DNA of 7,676 nt, taken from NCBI GenBank assembly GCA_001796415.1, contig MGML01000120.1, forward strand, positions 1-7,676, given 5' to 3'. This document shows, piece by piece, positions 1-6,368 of this stretch (its first letter is position 1; each line of letters begins with the position of its first letter). This stretch comes from Chloroflexi bacterium RBG_13_46_14 (GTDB lineage: Bacteria; Chloroflexota; Dehalococcoidia; Dehalococcoidales; UBA2162). The position numbers and the translations under genes were made by a program. A model generated the notes under the pieces. It saw only the letters and a program-made list of their open reading frames with translations. It ran no database searches and was not told where the DNA came from.

Positions 1-11
1 TATGACAGGTT

Positions 12-1772
12 CTACTTCCAGGCATCTATACTGAAGGCATTGCCGCGGTCACCGGCAAGCTGGACACAGGCTTCTTCCTGGCCGCCGCCAATGACGATAC
101 AGAATTCGTTCGGATCATCCCCCGCTGCTGGAACCATATAGTCGTCGGGGAGTTCCTTCCATGGTTTGCCGGATGTTTTTTCTATACCCGTCCAGCCGTT
201 TCTCCGGAAATCTGGCCAGGAACGTCCCCTGTATTTCTTGAGAGGTTCGAAGCCTTTCTCCCATAGGTATTTGTATACATCGTCCTTGGACTTGAATCCC
301 AGGTCCACTAAGTGCTGCGCCATTTCAGGAACCATTACTATCGTCCAGGCCCCTTCGCGACCTGCAAATAACTCGGGTACCAGGTAATCCAGCCAGTTGT
401 GCGGTCCGGGAGTCCCTTTCACATCGAATTTCCGCGCTATTCCGCCGTGACCGCTTTTTTGCAGGGCTCGATACCCGCCGGGTGAGAACTGGGAACCGAG
501 TATTCCGCCGGTTATCATCTGGACCATGACGATATTTTCGTCCTTTTTATACCCGAACTCCTCGTTAAGACCTTTCCATCCCGAAGGAAGACCATCAGCG
601 TTCTCCGCGTAGGCAACGCCGCCATTGTTCAGTGGACTTCCCAGGCAGCCCATCCTATTTACTCCCGGTACCGCTCCTCCAAGATTGATCGCCATTAGTT
701 GATAAGCACGTCCGATCGGTGAATTCGCGACGCTGCCCGGTCCGAACATGCCGCAGCCGGTGTTCATGCCTATTTCCTTAACGATCGATCCGGAAACGCA
801 GACTGCCTGGCTGGGGAAATTGGTCGTGCTGATGGGAGTCCCCGACTGGGCAATCGCAAGCACTATCGGCAGGTGTTCCGGTCTGCATCCTGCCATGACG
901 GCATTGACCGCGACCTGTTCCACAGTCGCCGTACGTTTTAATGGCTGGAATCTGACGACATCGCCTTTCTTTATCTCCAGCCGGCCTCCGCTGGTCGCTT
1001 CTCCCTGGGTTGCCAGCCTGTTGGTCTGGTGGGTGATTATTTCGTCCGGCTTGTGGCTGGTTCCGGTCAGCATCCAGGCTACTTTTTCCTCGGTGGGAAT
1101 TATTATCGGGAAGCCGTCCGTATATTTCGCTATCGGGGCTTGTACAGGTAATGGGATCCACTCGGTCTGCTGGTAGAAGTCCTGAGCTTCCTCGAGCGTG
1201 CCCTCGTATATTATTCTTTGCTGAGGGATAGTGTACAAACCACTCTCTTTTTCCTTGTCGGTCAAAGGTCGTGTGAGAGCTTCGAGCATAGGTTCAATCC
1301 AGTTGTCCACGTCATCGGGACCGGGAAGCATTCGTGACGCGTGCAGATAGCGAATCTTGGGTACGCCGCTTACCAGCGCTTCCTGTTTGACCATCTGTTC
1401 CTGGTCTTCGAGGTCGACCACTACAGTCGGAATACCTGCTTTTTCAAGCTTGGCCAGATAAGGCAACTGCCTCCAGACGGCGCCGCTTCACCAGCATATC
1501 GCCTGTATCAGACCGTCGGCCGTTTTCATTTCTTCTTCCGATATTTCGACCGGTACGATACCGTAGGTCTTCTTGACCTTCCAGTCGACGTTCGGATAAT
1601 CACTCTTCAGTTTTTTCTCCAGCGGAATCGTGATATCCGGTTCGCCGGTAATGCTGATATAGATTTCCTTGCCGTCGAGTGTGTCAAGACGCGGTGCCAG
1701 GGGAAATGTCTTGACGGGTAACTGCATTCCTACCGGGTTGAGACACTTGTAAATTCTGTCCTTTTCAGCCAT
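12..1772 (-). CDS. UGSC-type selenoprotein fused to a large conserved C-terminal domain (586 aa, Sec95)
   Basis: Two minus-strand open frames (1772-1491 and 1487-12) lie in the same frame and are separated only by TGA at 1490-1488, so I read them as one gene with selenocysteine. The start is ATG at 1772, with AGGAG seven bases upstream. Residues 1-130 look like the UGSC (seleno)protein family: an APRLDTLDGK segment near residue 27, then a hydrophobic strand leading to Cys93-Trp94-Sec95-Ser-Gly-Ala, then a helix and strand ending EKAGIPTVVV. Sec95 falls where the first residue of the family's U/C-G-S-C motif sits, and the spacing to the Gly-Ile-Pro segment agrees. Residues about 150-586 form a Gly-rich domain (MAGCRPEHLP, ENADGLPSGWKGLNEE, GSQFSPGGYRA, GIARKFDVKG) shared with the gene at 3924. 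No signal peptide or membrane segment is visible, so it is probably a cytoplasmic redox protein. Its substrate is unknown. The alternative is two separate genes, but that would cut the N-terminal domain in the middle. Confidence 0.85.
1445..1484 (-). promoter_or_regulatory. Candidate bacterial SECIS region just 3' of the UGA
   Basis: Two overlapping hairpins follow the UGA. The first (1484-1462) pairs GGC with GCC and inner GCC with GGC, has a four-base AGUU bulge on the 3' side, and has apical loop GUCUGGA. The loop contains GUCU as in the E. coli fdhF element, but it begins only 10 bases after the UGA, closer than usual. The second (core 1466-1449) pairs UUG-CC with GG-C-CAA around loop UUAUCU, 27 bases after the UGA, but lacks the usual G at the loop start. 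Neither is a textbook match. The position is right; which fold is real is uncertain. Confidence 0.45.
1488..1490 (-). other. In-frame UGA read as selenocysteine
   Basis: The codon order on the minus strand is ATA TGC TGG TGA AGC GGC GCC. The frame is open for 94 codons before it and 491 after it, and protein homology runs straight across. The other six genes contain no internal TGA, so a genome-wide reassignment of TGA to Trp or Gly is unlikely. Recoding as selenocysteine at a redox-motif position is the simplest reading. Confidence 0.85.
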
Positions 1773-1803
1773 TTAGCAACTCCTGTCTTTATTAGTGATG
1801 ATA

Positions 1804-1833
1804 ATTTTCAGGTATATTTGAAATATTTGTCAA
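1804..1833 (-). promoter_or_regulatory. Putative promoter of the selenoprotein gene
   Basis: The minus strand has a perfect TTGACA at 1833-1828 followed, after 18 bases, by GAAAAT at 1809-1804 (four of six matches to the -10 consensus). Transcription would start about 25 bases before the AGGAG ribosome site (1784-1780) of the gene starting at 1772. The -35 element is good and the -10 weak, which would fit an activated promoter. Confidence 0.45.
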
Positions 1834-1846
1834 TTTAATAGAAATA

Positions 1847-1885
1847 CGGTAAAGAGGTATGATAAAAAAAGCCTGTACTTTACCG
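1847..1885. repeat. Inverted repeat between divergent promoters (possible operator)
   Basis: CGGTAAAG at 1847-1854 is perfectly repeated in reverse complement as CTTTACCG at 1878-1885, with 23 bases between that include a run of seven A. It sits upstream of the minus-strand -35 box, so it could be a regulator site or a weak hairpin. It is not obviously a terminator, because no gene converges here. Confidence 0.4.
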
Positions 1886-1907
1886 GTACTCCCATAAAGT
1901 TGATAAA

Positions 1908-1923
1908 TATAATAGTTATTATA
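1908..1923. repeat. AT-rich dyad upstream of the desulfurase promoter
   Basis: TATAATA, two bases, then TATTATA form a perfect seven-base palindrome ten bases before the plus-strand -35 element. The composition is purely A/T apart from the centre. It may be a regulator site, or simply AT-rich promoter DNA. Confidence 0.3.
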
Positions 1924-1932
1924 GTGTTTTCA

Positions 1933-1963
1933 TTGGACGATTGTATACCAGATTCAGTATAAT
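1933..1963 (+). promoter_or_regulatory. Putative promoter of the desulfurase-scaffold unit
   Basis: TTGGAC at 1933-1938 and a perfect TATAAT at 1958-1963 are separated by 19 bases, slightly longer than the optimum. Transcription would start near 1970, leaving a very short leader before the AAGGAG ribosome site at 1973-1978. Confidence 0.5.
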
Positions 1964-1984
1964 ACATGCAGGAAGGAGACATCA

Positions 1985-3328
1985 TTGACCAGCGATCATT
2001 CTCTCGAATGGGTTCGGAAGGATTTTCCATCTTTAAAAAACCTCCAGAACGGAGCCCCGCCTGTCTATTTCGATAATGCCTGCAACACACTTGTCCCAAG
2101 CCGGGTAATAGAAGCGTTTAACGAGTACTATAATAATTTTCCCGCATGCGGTGAAGGCAGGAGCAGGCACTGGTTTGCCCAGGAAGTAACCGATCGTATC
2201 GACGGCAATCCTGACAGGGGAATGAAGGGTTCGCGGCATATAATAAAAGATTTCATCAATGCCGATTCTCATAAGGAAATCATTTTTACCTTGAATTCCA
2301 GCCACGGTGTTAACATCGTGGCACTCGGGACGCAGTTCAAACCGGGTGATGTTGTCCTTCATACCGATAAAGAACATAATTCGAACCTGATTCCCTGGCT
2401 TCGTTTGCAGAAGAAAGGGATCATTAAGGCGATACCCATAGATTCTACAGAAGACAGCGAGATCGACCTGGATATGTTTGAGGATAATCTGAAGAATAAC
2501 CGGGTCAGACTGGTCAGTATGGGATATACGTCGAATCTCACCGGTTATACCCTTCCTGCTAAAGAGATTATCGGTTTAGCTCATCGCTATGGTGCGAAAG
2601 TCCTGCTTGATGGCGCCCAGACTGTACCCCACCAGGCTGTTGACGTTAAAGATCTGGATGTAGATTTCCTGGTATTTTCCATGCATAAAATGTGCGGGCC
2701 GAGAGGTGTCGGAGTTTTTTACGGGAAGGCCGAATACCTGGGAAAAGAAGTCCTTGAAGAAAATGAGACCGAAGACGTGGTATTACCAACCATGCTTGGC
2801 GGCGATACGATTATCGACACTACTTATGAAGAATACAATCTTCTTATGCCGCCGGAGAGGTTCGAAGTCGGTTTGCAGGACTATCCCGGCCAGATAGCCG
2901 CTGGAGCAGCTGCGGAGTACCTGTTAGAAGTAGGTATGGATAATATCAGGGCACAGGAAAAACTACTTAACACATACCTGTCGGAGAAGCTTCTGGAACG
3001 CTACGGTGATCTTGGCTGGTTCAATATACTGGGGCCGAGGGATCCGGCTAAAAGAAGCGGAATACTCTCTTTCGAAATCAAGCGGCCGAACGCCAACGGG
3101 ATAGCCGAGGAACTGAGTGAGAAAAGGAATGTGATGATAAGGGACGGCCAGTTCTGCGTTCATTCCTATCTCAATAAAGTGTTCGGCCAGGGATGGTCGG
3201 GTCCACAGTTACCGAGTAATCAGCGAATGATGTACAGGGCTTCTTTTTACTTTTATAATACTATTGAAGAGTGCGATATATTCCTGGAAACCCTGGATGA
3301 AGTTTTCAGAGAACGTTTTTACATTTAA
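1985..3328 (+). CDS. SufS/Csd-type cysteine desulfurase (or selenocysteine lyase), 447 aa
   Basis: This is a class V aminotransferase-fold PLP enzyme of the group II desulfurase type, which removes sulfur (or selenium) from cysteine (or selenocysteine) as an enzyme-bound persulfide. Visible signatures in order are YFDNACNT at residues 28-35, the EHNSNLIPW motif with His131, LLDGAQ with Asp209 contacting the cofactor, the Schiff-base lysine Lys235 in FSMHK, and the catalytic cysteine Cys391 in IRDGQFC. Length is slightly above the usual 400-420, with extra residues around 255-300. The start is TTG, chosen because AAGGAG lies six bases upstream; an overlapping ATG at 1966 is in another frame. 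The scaffold gene follows after 35 bases. Motifs alone do not separate cysteine desulfurase from selenocysteine lyase. The selenoprotein next door makes a selenium role attractive, but that is inference. Confidence 0.9.
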   Translation: MTSDHSLEWVRKDFPSLKNLQNGAPPVYFDNACNTLVPSRVIEAFNEYYNNFPACGEGRSRHWFAQEVTDRIDGNPDRGMKGSRHIIKDFINADSHKEIIFTLNSSHGVNIVALGTQFKPGDVVLHTDKEHNSNLIPWLRLQKKGIIKAIPIDSTEDSEIDLDMFEDNLKNNRVRLVSMGYTSNLTGYTLPAKEIIGLAHRYGAKVLLDGAQTVPHQAVDVKDLDVDFLVFSMHKMCGPRGVGVFYGKAEYLGKEVLEENETEDVVLPTMLGGDTIIDTTYEEYNLLMPPERFEVGLQDYPGQIAAGAAAEYLLEVGMDNIRAQEKLLNTYLSEKLLERYGDLGWFNILGPRDPAKRSGILSFEIKRPNANGIAEELSEKRNVMIRDGQFCVHSYLNKVFGQGWSGPQLPSNQRMMYRASFYFYNTIEECDIFLETLDEVFRERFYI

Positions 3329-3363
3329 TAACAAACACAGAACTATATGGAGCAGGTCTCGTA

Positions 3364-3771
3364 ATGGATGAAATAGTAGCCGAAAAATACAAGGAATTGA
3401 TGAGAGAAGGCTTTAAAAATGCCGGTTCTTTTGAAAAACCAAGCTACTTTATCGATTCGAAAGCGGAGGGTATACACATCTGCGGTAAGGGCGAGAGCGA
3501 TTATATCAACGTGTACGTCAGGGTCAAAGACGGTATCATCGATGATATACGGTATCTGTGCAGCTGTGATCCTACCGCTAATGTGGTTATCGAAGCCTTG
3601 TGTGAACTGACGAGAGGTCTCACCATCGAAGAGGCCAGAAATATCCCGAAAGAGAAATTCTACGAGTGGATTGGCAGTGAAGGTGGTGGAATCAGGCGCA
3701 AGGTCTGGGGAACTATAGAACTTATCAACCGCGTCTTCAACCGTACTGCAAACTACGCATCCCCTGAATAG
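3364..3771 (+). CDS. NifU/IscU-like scaffold protein, 135 aa, third cluster cysteine missing
   Basis: The protein resembles the NifU N-terminal / IscU family, which receives persulfide sulfur from a desulfurase and builds Fe-S clusters in the cytoplasm. Family-like segments are HICGKGESDY (Cys40, matching the first ligand), the strand VRVKDGIIDDIRYLCSCDP (Cys66, Cys68, matching the second ligand region) and ELTRGLTIEEA, which matches the G-K-S/T-x-x-E-A helix. The third ligand is absent: the K-[IV]-H-C-S region of IscU reads RRKVWGT here (residues 112-117). The Asp after the first cysteine is Lys. An extra cysteine, Cys80, is present. It could be a divergent scaffold, a sulfur or selenium carrier, or a regulator. 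The ATG is preceded by GGAG eleven bases away and AGG nearer. It is probably cotranscribed with the desulfurase. Confidence 0.8.
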   Translation: MDEIVAEKYKELMREGFKNAGSFEKPSYFIDSKAEGIHICGKGESDYINVYVRVKDGIIDDIRYLCSCDPTANVVIEALCELTRGLTIEEARNIPKEKFYEWIGSEGGGIRRKVWGTIELINRVFNRTANYASPE

Positions 3772-3864
3772 GTCAATTTCCTTCCCGAAATTTCTAAATC
3801 AAAAGAACAATATCTTGAATTTTGTGTTCTAAGTATACAAGACATAAATGATAATAATAGTAGT

Positions 3865-3888
3865 AGACTAAGTTGATAGACTTAGTCT
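3865..3888. repeat. Perfect 8-bp hairpin between scaffold gene and truncated paralogue
   Basis: AGACTAAG (3865-3872), an eight-base loop, and CTTAGTCT (3881-3888) make a perfect stem. There is no T-run after it, so termination would be inefficient. It ends 35 bases before the GTG start of the next gene, and could be an operator, an mRNA processing site or a weak terminator. Confidence 0.4.
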
Positions 3889-3923
3889 CTTTATGATACA
3901 CTACGTTACCCGGTCCCGAGAAT

Positions 3924-5216
3924 GTGGAAAGAATCTTGGAACCGATGATGGATGCCCTTGTGCGACCTTTAACCGCCAAAGAACAGGAAGGCGGAATATG
4001 GGAAACTCCCGATCCCAGGATTCTGTTCGAGGGAACTCTTGAGGAAGCTGAAGAGTTCTATATGCAGGAAGAAATAATCCCGCAGATCCAGAACTCTCCT
4101 GTTTGTAAGTATGGCGATGGCCTTCCGATAGTCGTCCCCACCGAGGAAAGAGTTGCTGCTATGCTGAAAGGAACCAGTCACAAACCCGATGAGATACTTA
4201 CCTTCCAGACCGATCATGTTGTCGATGTCCGGCATACCCAGATGGGACGAACCGGTAAGAAGGGTGACCCATGTACGTTCCTGCCCATGGCAAGAAAAGC
4301 GACGGTCGAGAAGATAGCCACCATCGGCGTAATGGCTGGATGCGAACCCAGGCACATGCCCATTCTGCTGGCAATGGCTGAAGCAGGCGGCGGATGCGGT
4401 GACGGACGCGGGGGTATGCAATACGTGATCAGCGGTCCTATTGCCAGGGAAGTCGGAATGAATTTCGATGTGAATGTCCTCGGACCCGGTAACCGTTCGA
4501 ACAGGGCTCTCGGTCGGGCAGCCGACCTGATGTGGAGAAACCTTGGCGGGAATATCCCCGCGGTTACGAATTGCGGTGTCCAGGGAACTGGTATGAACAA
4601 CTGTATCCCCGAGAATGCCGATGCTTTACCACCCGGATGGAAAGGCCTCAATGAAGAGTATGATTTTAAGAATGACGAGAGTGTCATCGTTCACATTGGC
4701 GGCGGTCAGGGTCAGGGATGGCAGGGCTCTCAGTTCTCTCCCGGCGGTTATCGTGCCTTCCAGAAGAGCCCTCATGGTGGTATCGCAAGGCGACTCGGAG
4801 TGAAGGGCGTACCCGGTCCGAAGAACTGGATCGAGTACCTGTTGCCCAGTTTCTGGAGAGGTAGCGAGGGAGGTATCACCTTCCTGATGCTTCCCGAAAT
4901 GGCTTATCACCTCTATGAATGCGGATTCAAGTCCAAGGACGACGTCTACGAGTGGTTGTACCAGAAGAGTTTTATGACCGTTGGAGAGTACCGTACTCAC
5001 TCGTGGCCGGATGTCTGGACCAATGCCTGGAAAGGTATTGAGCGAGTATCGGGCAAGCCCTGGAAAGAGTTATCCGATGACGAGATGGTTCCGGCAATGG
5101 ATAGCCCATACCAGGCCTGTATCATTGTTACTGGTAATGGTGAGGAAATATCTCTCTGGGGCGGCGGCCGCACACCGGCAGTCGATGCCGCTTTCAGTAT
5201 CGATAACTGGCGCTAG
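3924..5216 (+). CDS. Paralogue of the selenoprotein C-terminal domain, lacking the UGSC head (430 aa)
   Basis: The protein aligns along its whole length with residues about 158-586 of the selenoprotein at 12-1772, with roughly half the residues identical. Shared blocks include EPM(M/L)xAL(V/T)RPLT, GTLEEAxxFY, GTSHKPDEI, ATVExxAxxxVMAGC, ENADxLPxGWKGLNEE, GSQFSPGGYRA, CGFKSKDDVY-like, SGKPWKEL and the C-terminal AFSID-W. The N-terminal selenocysteine domain is absent. The in-frame codons before the GTG (3897-3923) still match the paralogue (LPGPEN against LPGPDD) up to a TGA at 3894-3896, so the coding match begins before any standard start codon. GTG 3924 has only a weak GAG upstream; ATG 3945 is the alternative start. 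It may be a working stand-alone domain or a 5'-truncated copy. The clean 430-codon frame and conservation favour function. It follows the scaffold gene by 152 bases on the same strand. The biochemical role is unknown. Confidence 0.8.
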   Translation: MERILEPMMDALVRPLTAKEQEGGIWETPDPRILFEGTLEEAEEFYMQEEIIPQIQNSPVCKYGDGLPIVVPTEERVAAMLKGTSHKPDEILTFQTDHVVDVRHTQMGRTGKKGDPCTFLPMARKATVEKIATIGVMAGCEPRHMPILLAMAEAGGGCGDGRGGMQYVISGPIAREVGMNFDVNVLGPGNRSNRALGRAADLMWRNLGGNIPAVTNCGVQGTGMNNCIPENADALPPGWKGLNEEYDFKNDESVIVHIGGGQGQGWQGSQFSPGGYRAFQKSPHGGIARRLGVKGVPGPKNWIEYLLPSFWRGSEGGITFLMLPEMAYHLYECGFKSKDDVYEWLYQKSFMTVGEYRTHSWPDVWTNAWKGIERVSGKPWKELSDDEMVPAMDSPYQACIIVTGNGEEISLWGGGRTPAVDAAFSIDNWR

Positions 5217-5232
5217 TTGTTTTTAGCAAAGT

Positions 5233-5266
5233 AAAGAAGGCAGATTATTTAACCTGCCCTCTTTTA
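5233..5266 (+). terminator. Intrinsic terminator-like hairpin after the paralogue gene
   Basis: AAAGA-A-GGCAG (5233-5243) pairs with CTGCC-C-TCTTT (5254-5264) around a ten-base loop, with one A-C mismatch, followed by TAT. It lies 17 bases after the stop codon at 5214-5216. The U-tract is short, so strength is uncertain. Confidence 0.55.
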
Positions 5267-5288
5267 TTGCTGATATTACAGACCGGCT

Positions 5289-5303
5289 GTCATTCGTAAT
5301 GAC
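5289..5303. repeat. Small hairpin GTCATT-CGT-AATGAC
   Basis: A six-base perfect stem with a three-base loop lies in the gap between convergent genes. The GTCATT end resembles the tips of the interspersed repeat at 5357-5384 and may be a remnant of a related element. Confidence 0.3.
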
Positions 5304-5356
5304 ATTCGGTTGATATTTTCGCAATACCTGCGCACGTCGTTTTCCGTTAGATTTTT

Positions 5357-5384
5357 CTGGATCCCAGCGGAGGCAGGAATGACA
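5357..5384. repeat. Degenerate interspersed repeat of the CTGGATTCCCGC...GGAATGACA type
   Basis: The 28 bases begin CTGGATCCCAGC and end GCAGGAATGACA. They are a decayed form of the short palindromic repeat seen between genes in many bacterial genomes, which runs CTGGATTCC to GGAATGACA around a GC-rich centre. It lies between convergent genes, the usual place. The assignment is from memory of the consensus. Confidence 0.45.
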
Positions 5385-5439
5385 AAACAGGACTAGAATA
5401 ATCCCCTATGCCGGACCTCCGGTATACTACCAGGAAAAG

Positions 5440-6237
5440 TTAATGAACGCTGAAACGGGCGACACCTGGAGGATTCAGGAACTCCCATTTTCCCGTAACA
5501 CCGAAATTCCTGGCAGCTACGTCTATATGAAGCATGGCAATACCGCAGCATAAGCGCTTCGGCATTGTGGATTCTCGCCTCAGTTTTTTATCGTTCACGG
5601 CTACCGTAATAGAGTTTTCGTCCAGGAGAAACAGCCACGGCTGCCTGTTCACGGCGGACGGAGCGATCCTGGCAGCCTCAAGAGACAGTTTCATCCACTT
5701 CGGCCACTGTGACTTCTTTATACCTCTGGTCGTCTCGGAAAGAGATTTTCGCCTGTGCATCAGGCCGAAACCTGACAGTACTCTCTCCTCGAAATTCAAC
5801 CTTTTCTGCGCGTACCCCACCGGTGTTATCGCATATACCTTTTCATTTTTCCGGAGGTCGACGAGTGAATCGACAAGCTCTCTCTTGAACGTCCCCCCGA
5901 CCCAGCATGTGTTCAGACCGGTCGCTTCCGCATCCAGAACGATACCCTCTCCCATATATCCTAGCTGTTCCTCAACTGCTCGATGCCTGGCGTTGCCGAT
6001 AAAGGCAATAAACGATTTGGCTCCTTTGATCGTGCCATAAGCTCCGACAATTCCCTTGAAAACGTTATCCGGTGGCTCCTGGACGAACACGGAACGTGCA
6101 CTCTCGAAAGGACGGAAATTTTCACAGACAGACTTTATACGTTTCAGGTGATTATCTTTGGGAAGCCGCTCGTCATACCGCCTGCGTGATCTTCGTTGCT
6201 CGATAACCTTGTACCATCTGGATACCGGAATTTCCAT
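5440..6237 (-). CDS. Nitroreductase-family flavoprotein, TM1586-like two-lobed type (265 aa)
   Basis: This family uses FMN and NAD(P)H to reduce nitro or other electron-poor compounds in the cytoplasm; the natural substrate is unknown. The N-terminus has the family's IEQRRSRRRYDERLP segment (Arg cluster binding the flavin phosphate). The middle has GYMGEGIVLDAEATGLNTCWVGG (residues about 94-116) and the VYAITPVGYAQKR strand. The second lobe has ARIAPSAVNRQPWLF and CCGIAMLHIDVAARNFG, repeating the fold, as in the putative TM nitroreductase family (PF14512, recalled). I chose ATG 6237 because the family similarity starts there and GAG lies four bases upstream. ATG 6279 is an in-frame alternative giving 279 residues, but its AGGA is only two bases away. 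It converges on the paralogue gene and is transcribed away from the methyltransferases, so it is probably an independent gene. Confidence 0.85.
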   Translation of the reverse strand: MEIPVSRWYKVIEQRRSRRRYDERLPKDNHLKRIKSVCENFRPFESARSVFVQEPPDNVFKGIVGAYGTIKGAKSFIAFIGNARHRAVEEQLGYMGEGIVLDAEATGLNTCWVGGTFKRELVDSLVDLRKNEKVYAITPVGYAQKRLNFEERVLSGFGLMHRRKSLSETTRGIKKSQWPKWMKLSLEAARIAPSAVNRQPWLFLLDENSITVAVNDKKLRRESTMPKRLCCGIAMLHIDVAARNFGVTGKWEFLNPPGVARFSVH

Positions 6238-6368
6238 GTGACTCACTCTTATTGATCTATTTACCTGAAAGTGTATCATATTCCTGCCGAATTCGCCTGC
6301 TTTTTCTGCCTGAAACGTCTCCTTATTAATTTCCTTCCCTCGTCCCTCACACTGTGCTGTTTACTATA

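Noticed and set aside
748..1176. Plus-strand open frame of 142 codons
   Set aside because: It is the antisense shadow of the selenoprotein's strongly conserved C-terminal domain and has no ribosome site or recognisable protein.
1488..1490. TGA as a sense codon (Trp or Gly) under an alternative genetic code
   Set aside because: None of the complete genes here ends in TGA, so stops alone do not exclude it. But TGA occurs only once inside some 2,400 codons, while TGG and GGN are used throughout. Reassigned codes would show many internal TGAs.
1488..1772. Stand-alone 94-residue protein
   Set aside because: It would end one residue after a Cys in the middle of the UGSC-like fold, and the matching helix and strand follow in the same frame after the TGA.
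3804..3830. AGAACA/TGTTCT hairpin as terminator of the scaffold gene
   Set aside because: Only six pairs, a long loop and no T-run; not enough to call.
3873..3923. TGA at 3894 as a second selenocysteine codon extending the paralogue upstream
   Set aside because: The frame upstream closes again at TAG 3864, the only start (TTG 3873) has no ribosome site, and the position does not match the Sec of the other copy, which lies some 45 residues earlier.
4214..5000. Minus-strand open frames opposite the paralogue gene
   Set aside because: They are shadows of a conserved coding region; the translations are Pro/Ser/Arg-rich without family features.
5534..6040. Plus-strand open frame of 168 codons opposite the nitroreductase
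   Set aside because: The minus strand carries a clear nitroreductase; the opposite reading shows no motif and no ribosome site.
6238..6360. Upstream extension of the nitroreductase (frame stays open to about 6358, with AAGGAG near 6318)
   Set aside because: No ATG, GTG or TTG follows the AAGGAG at a workable distance, and the extra residues show no family similarity.
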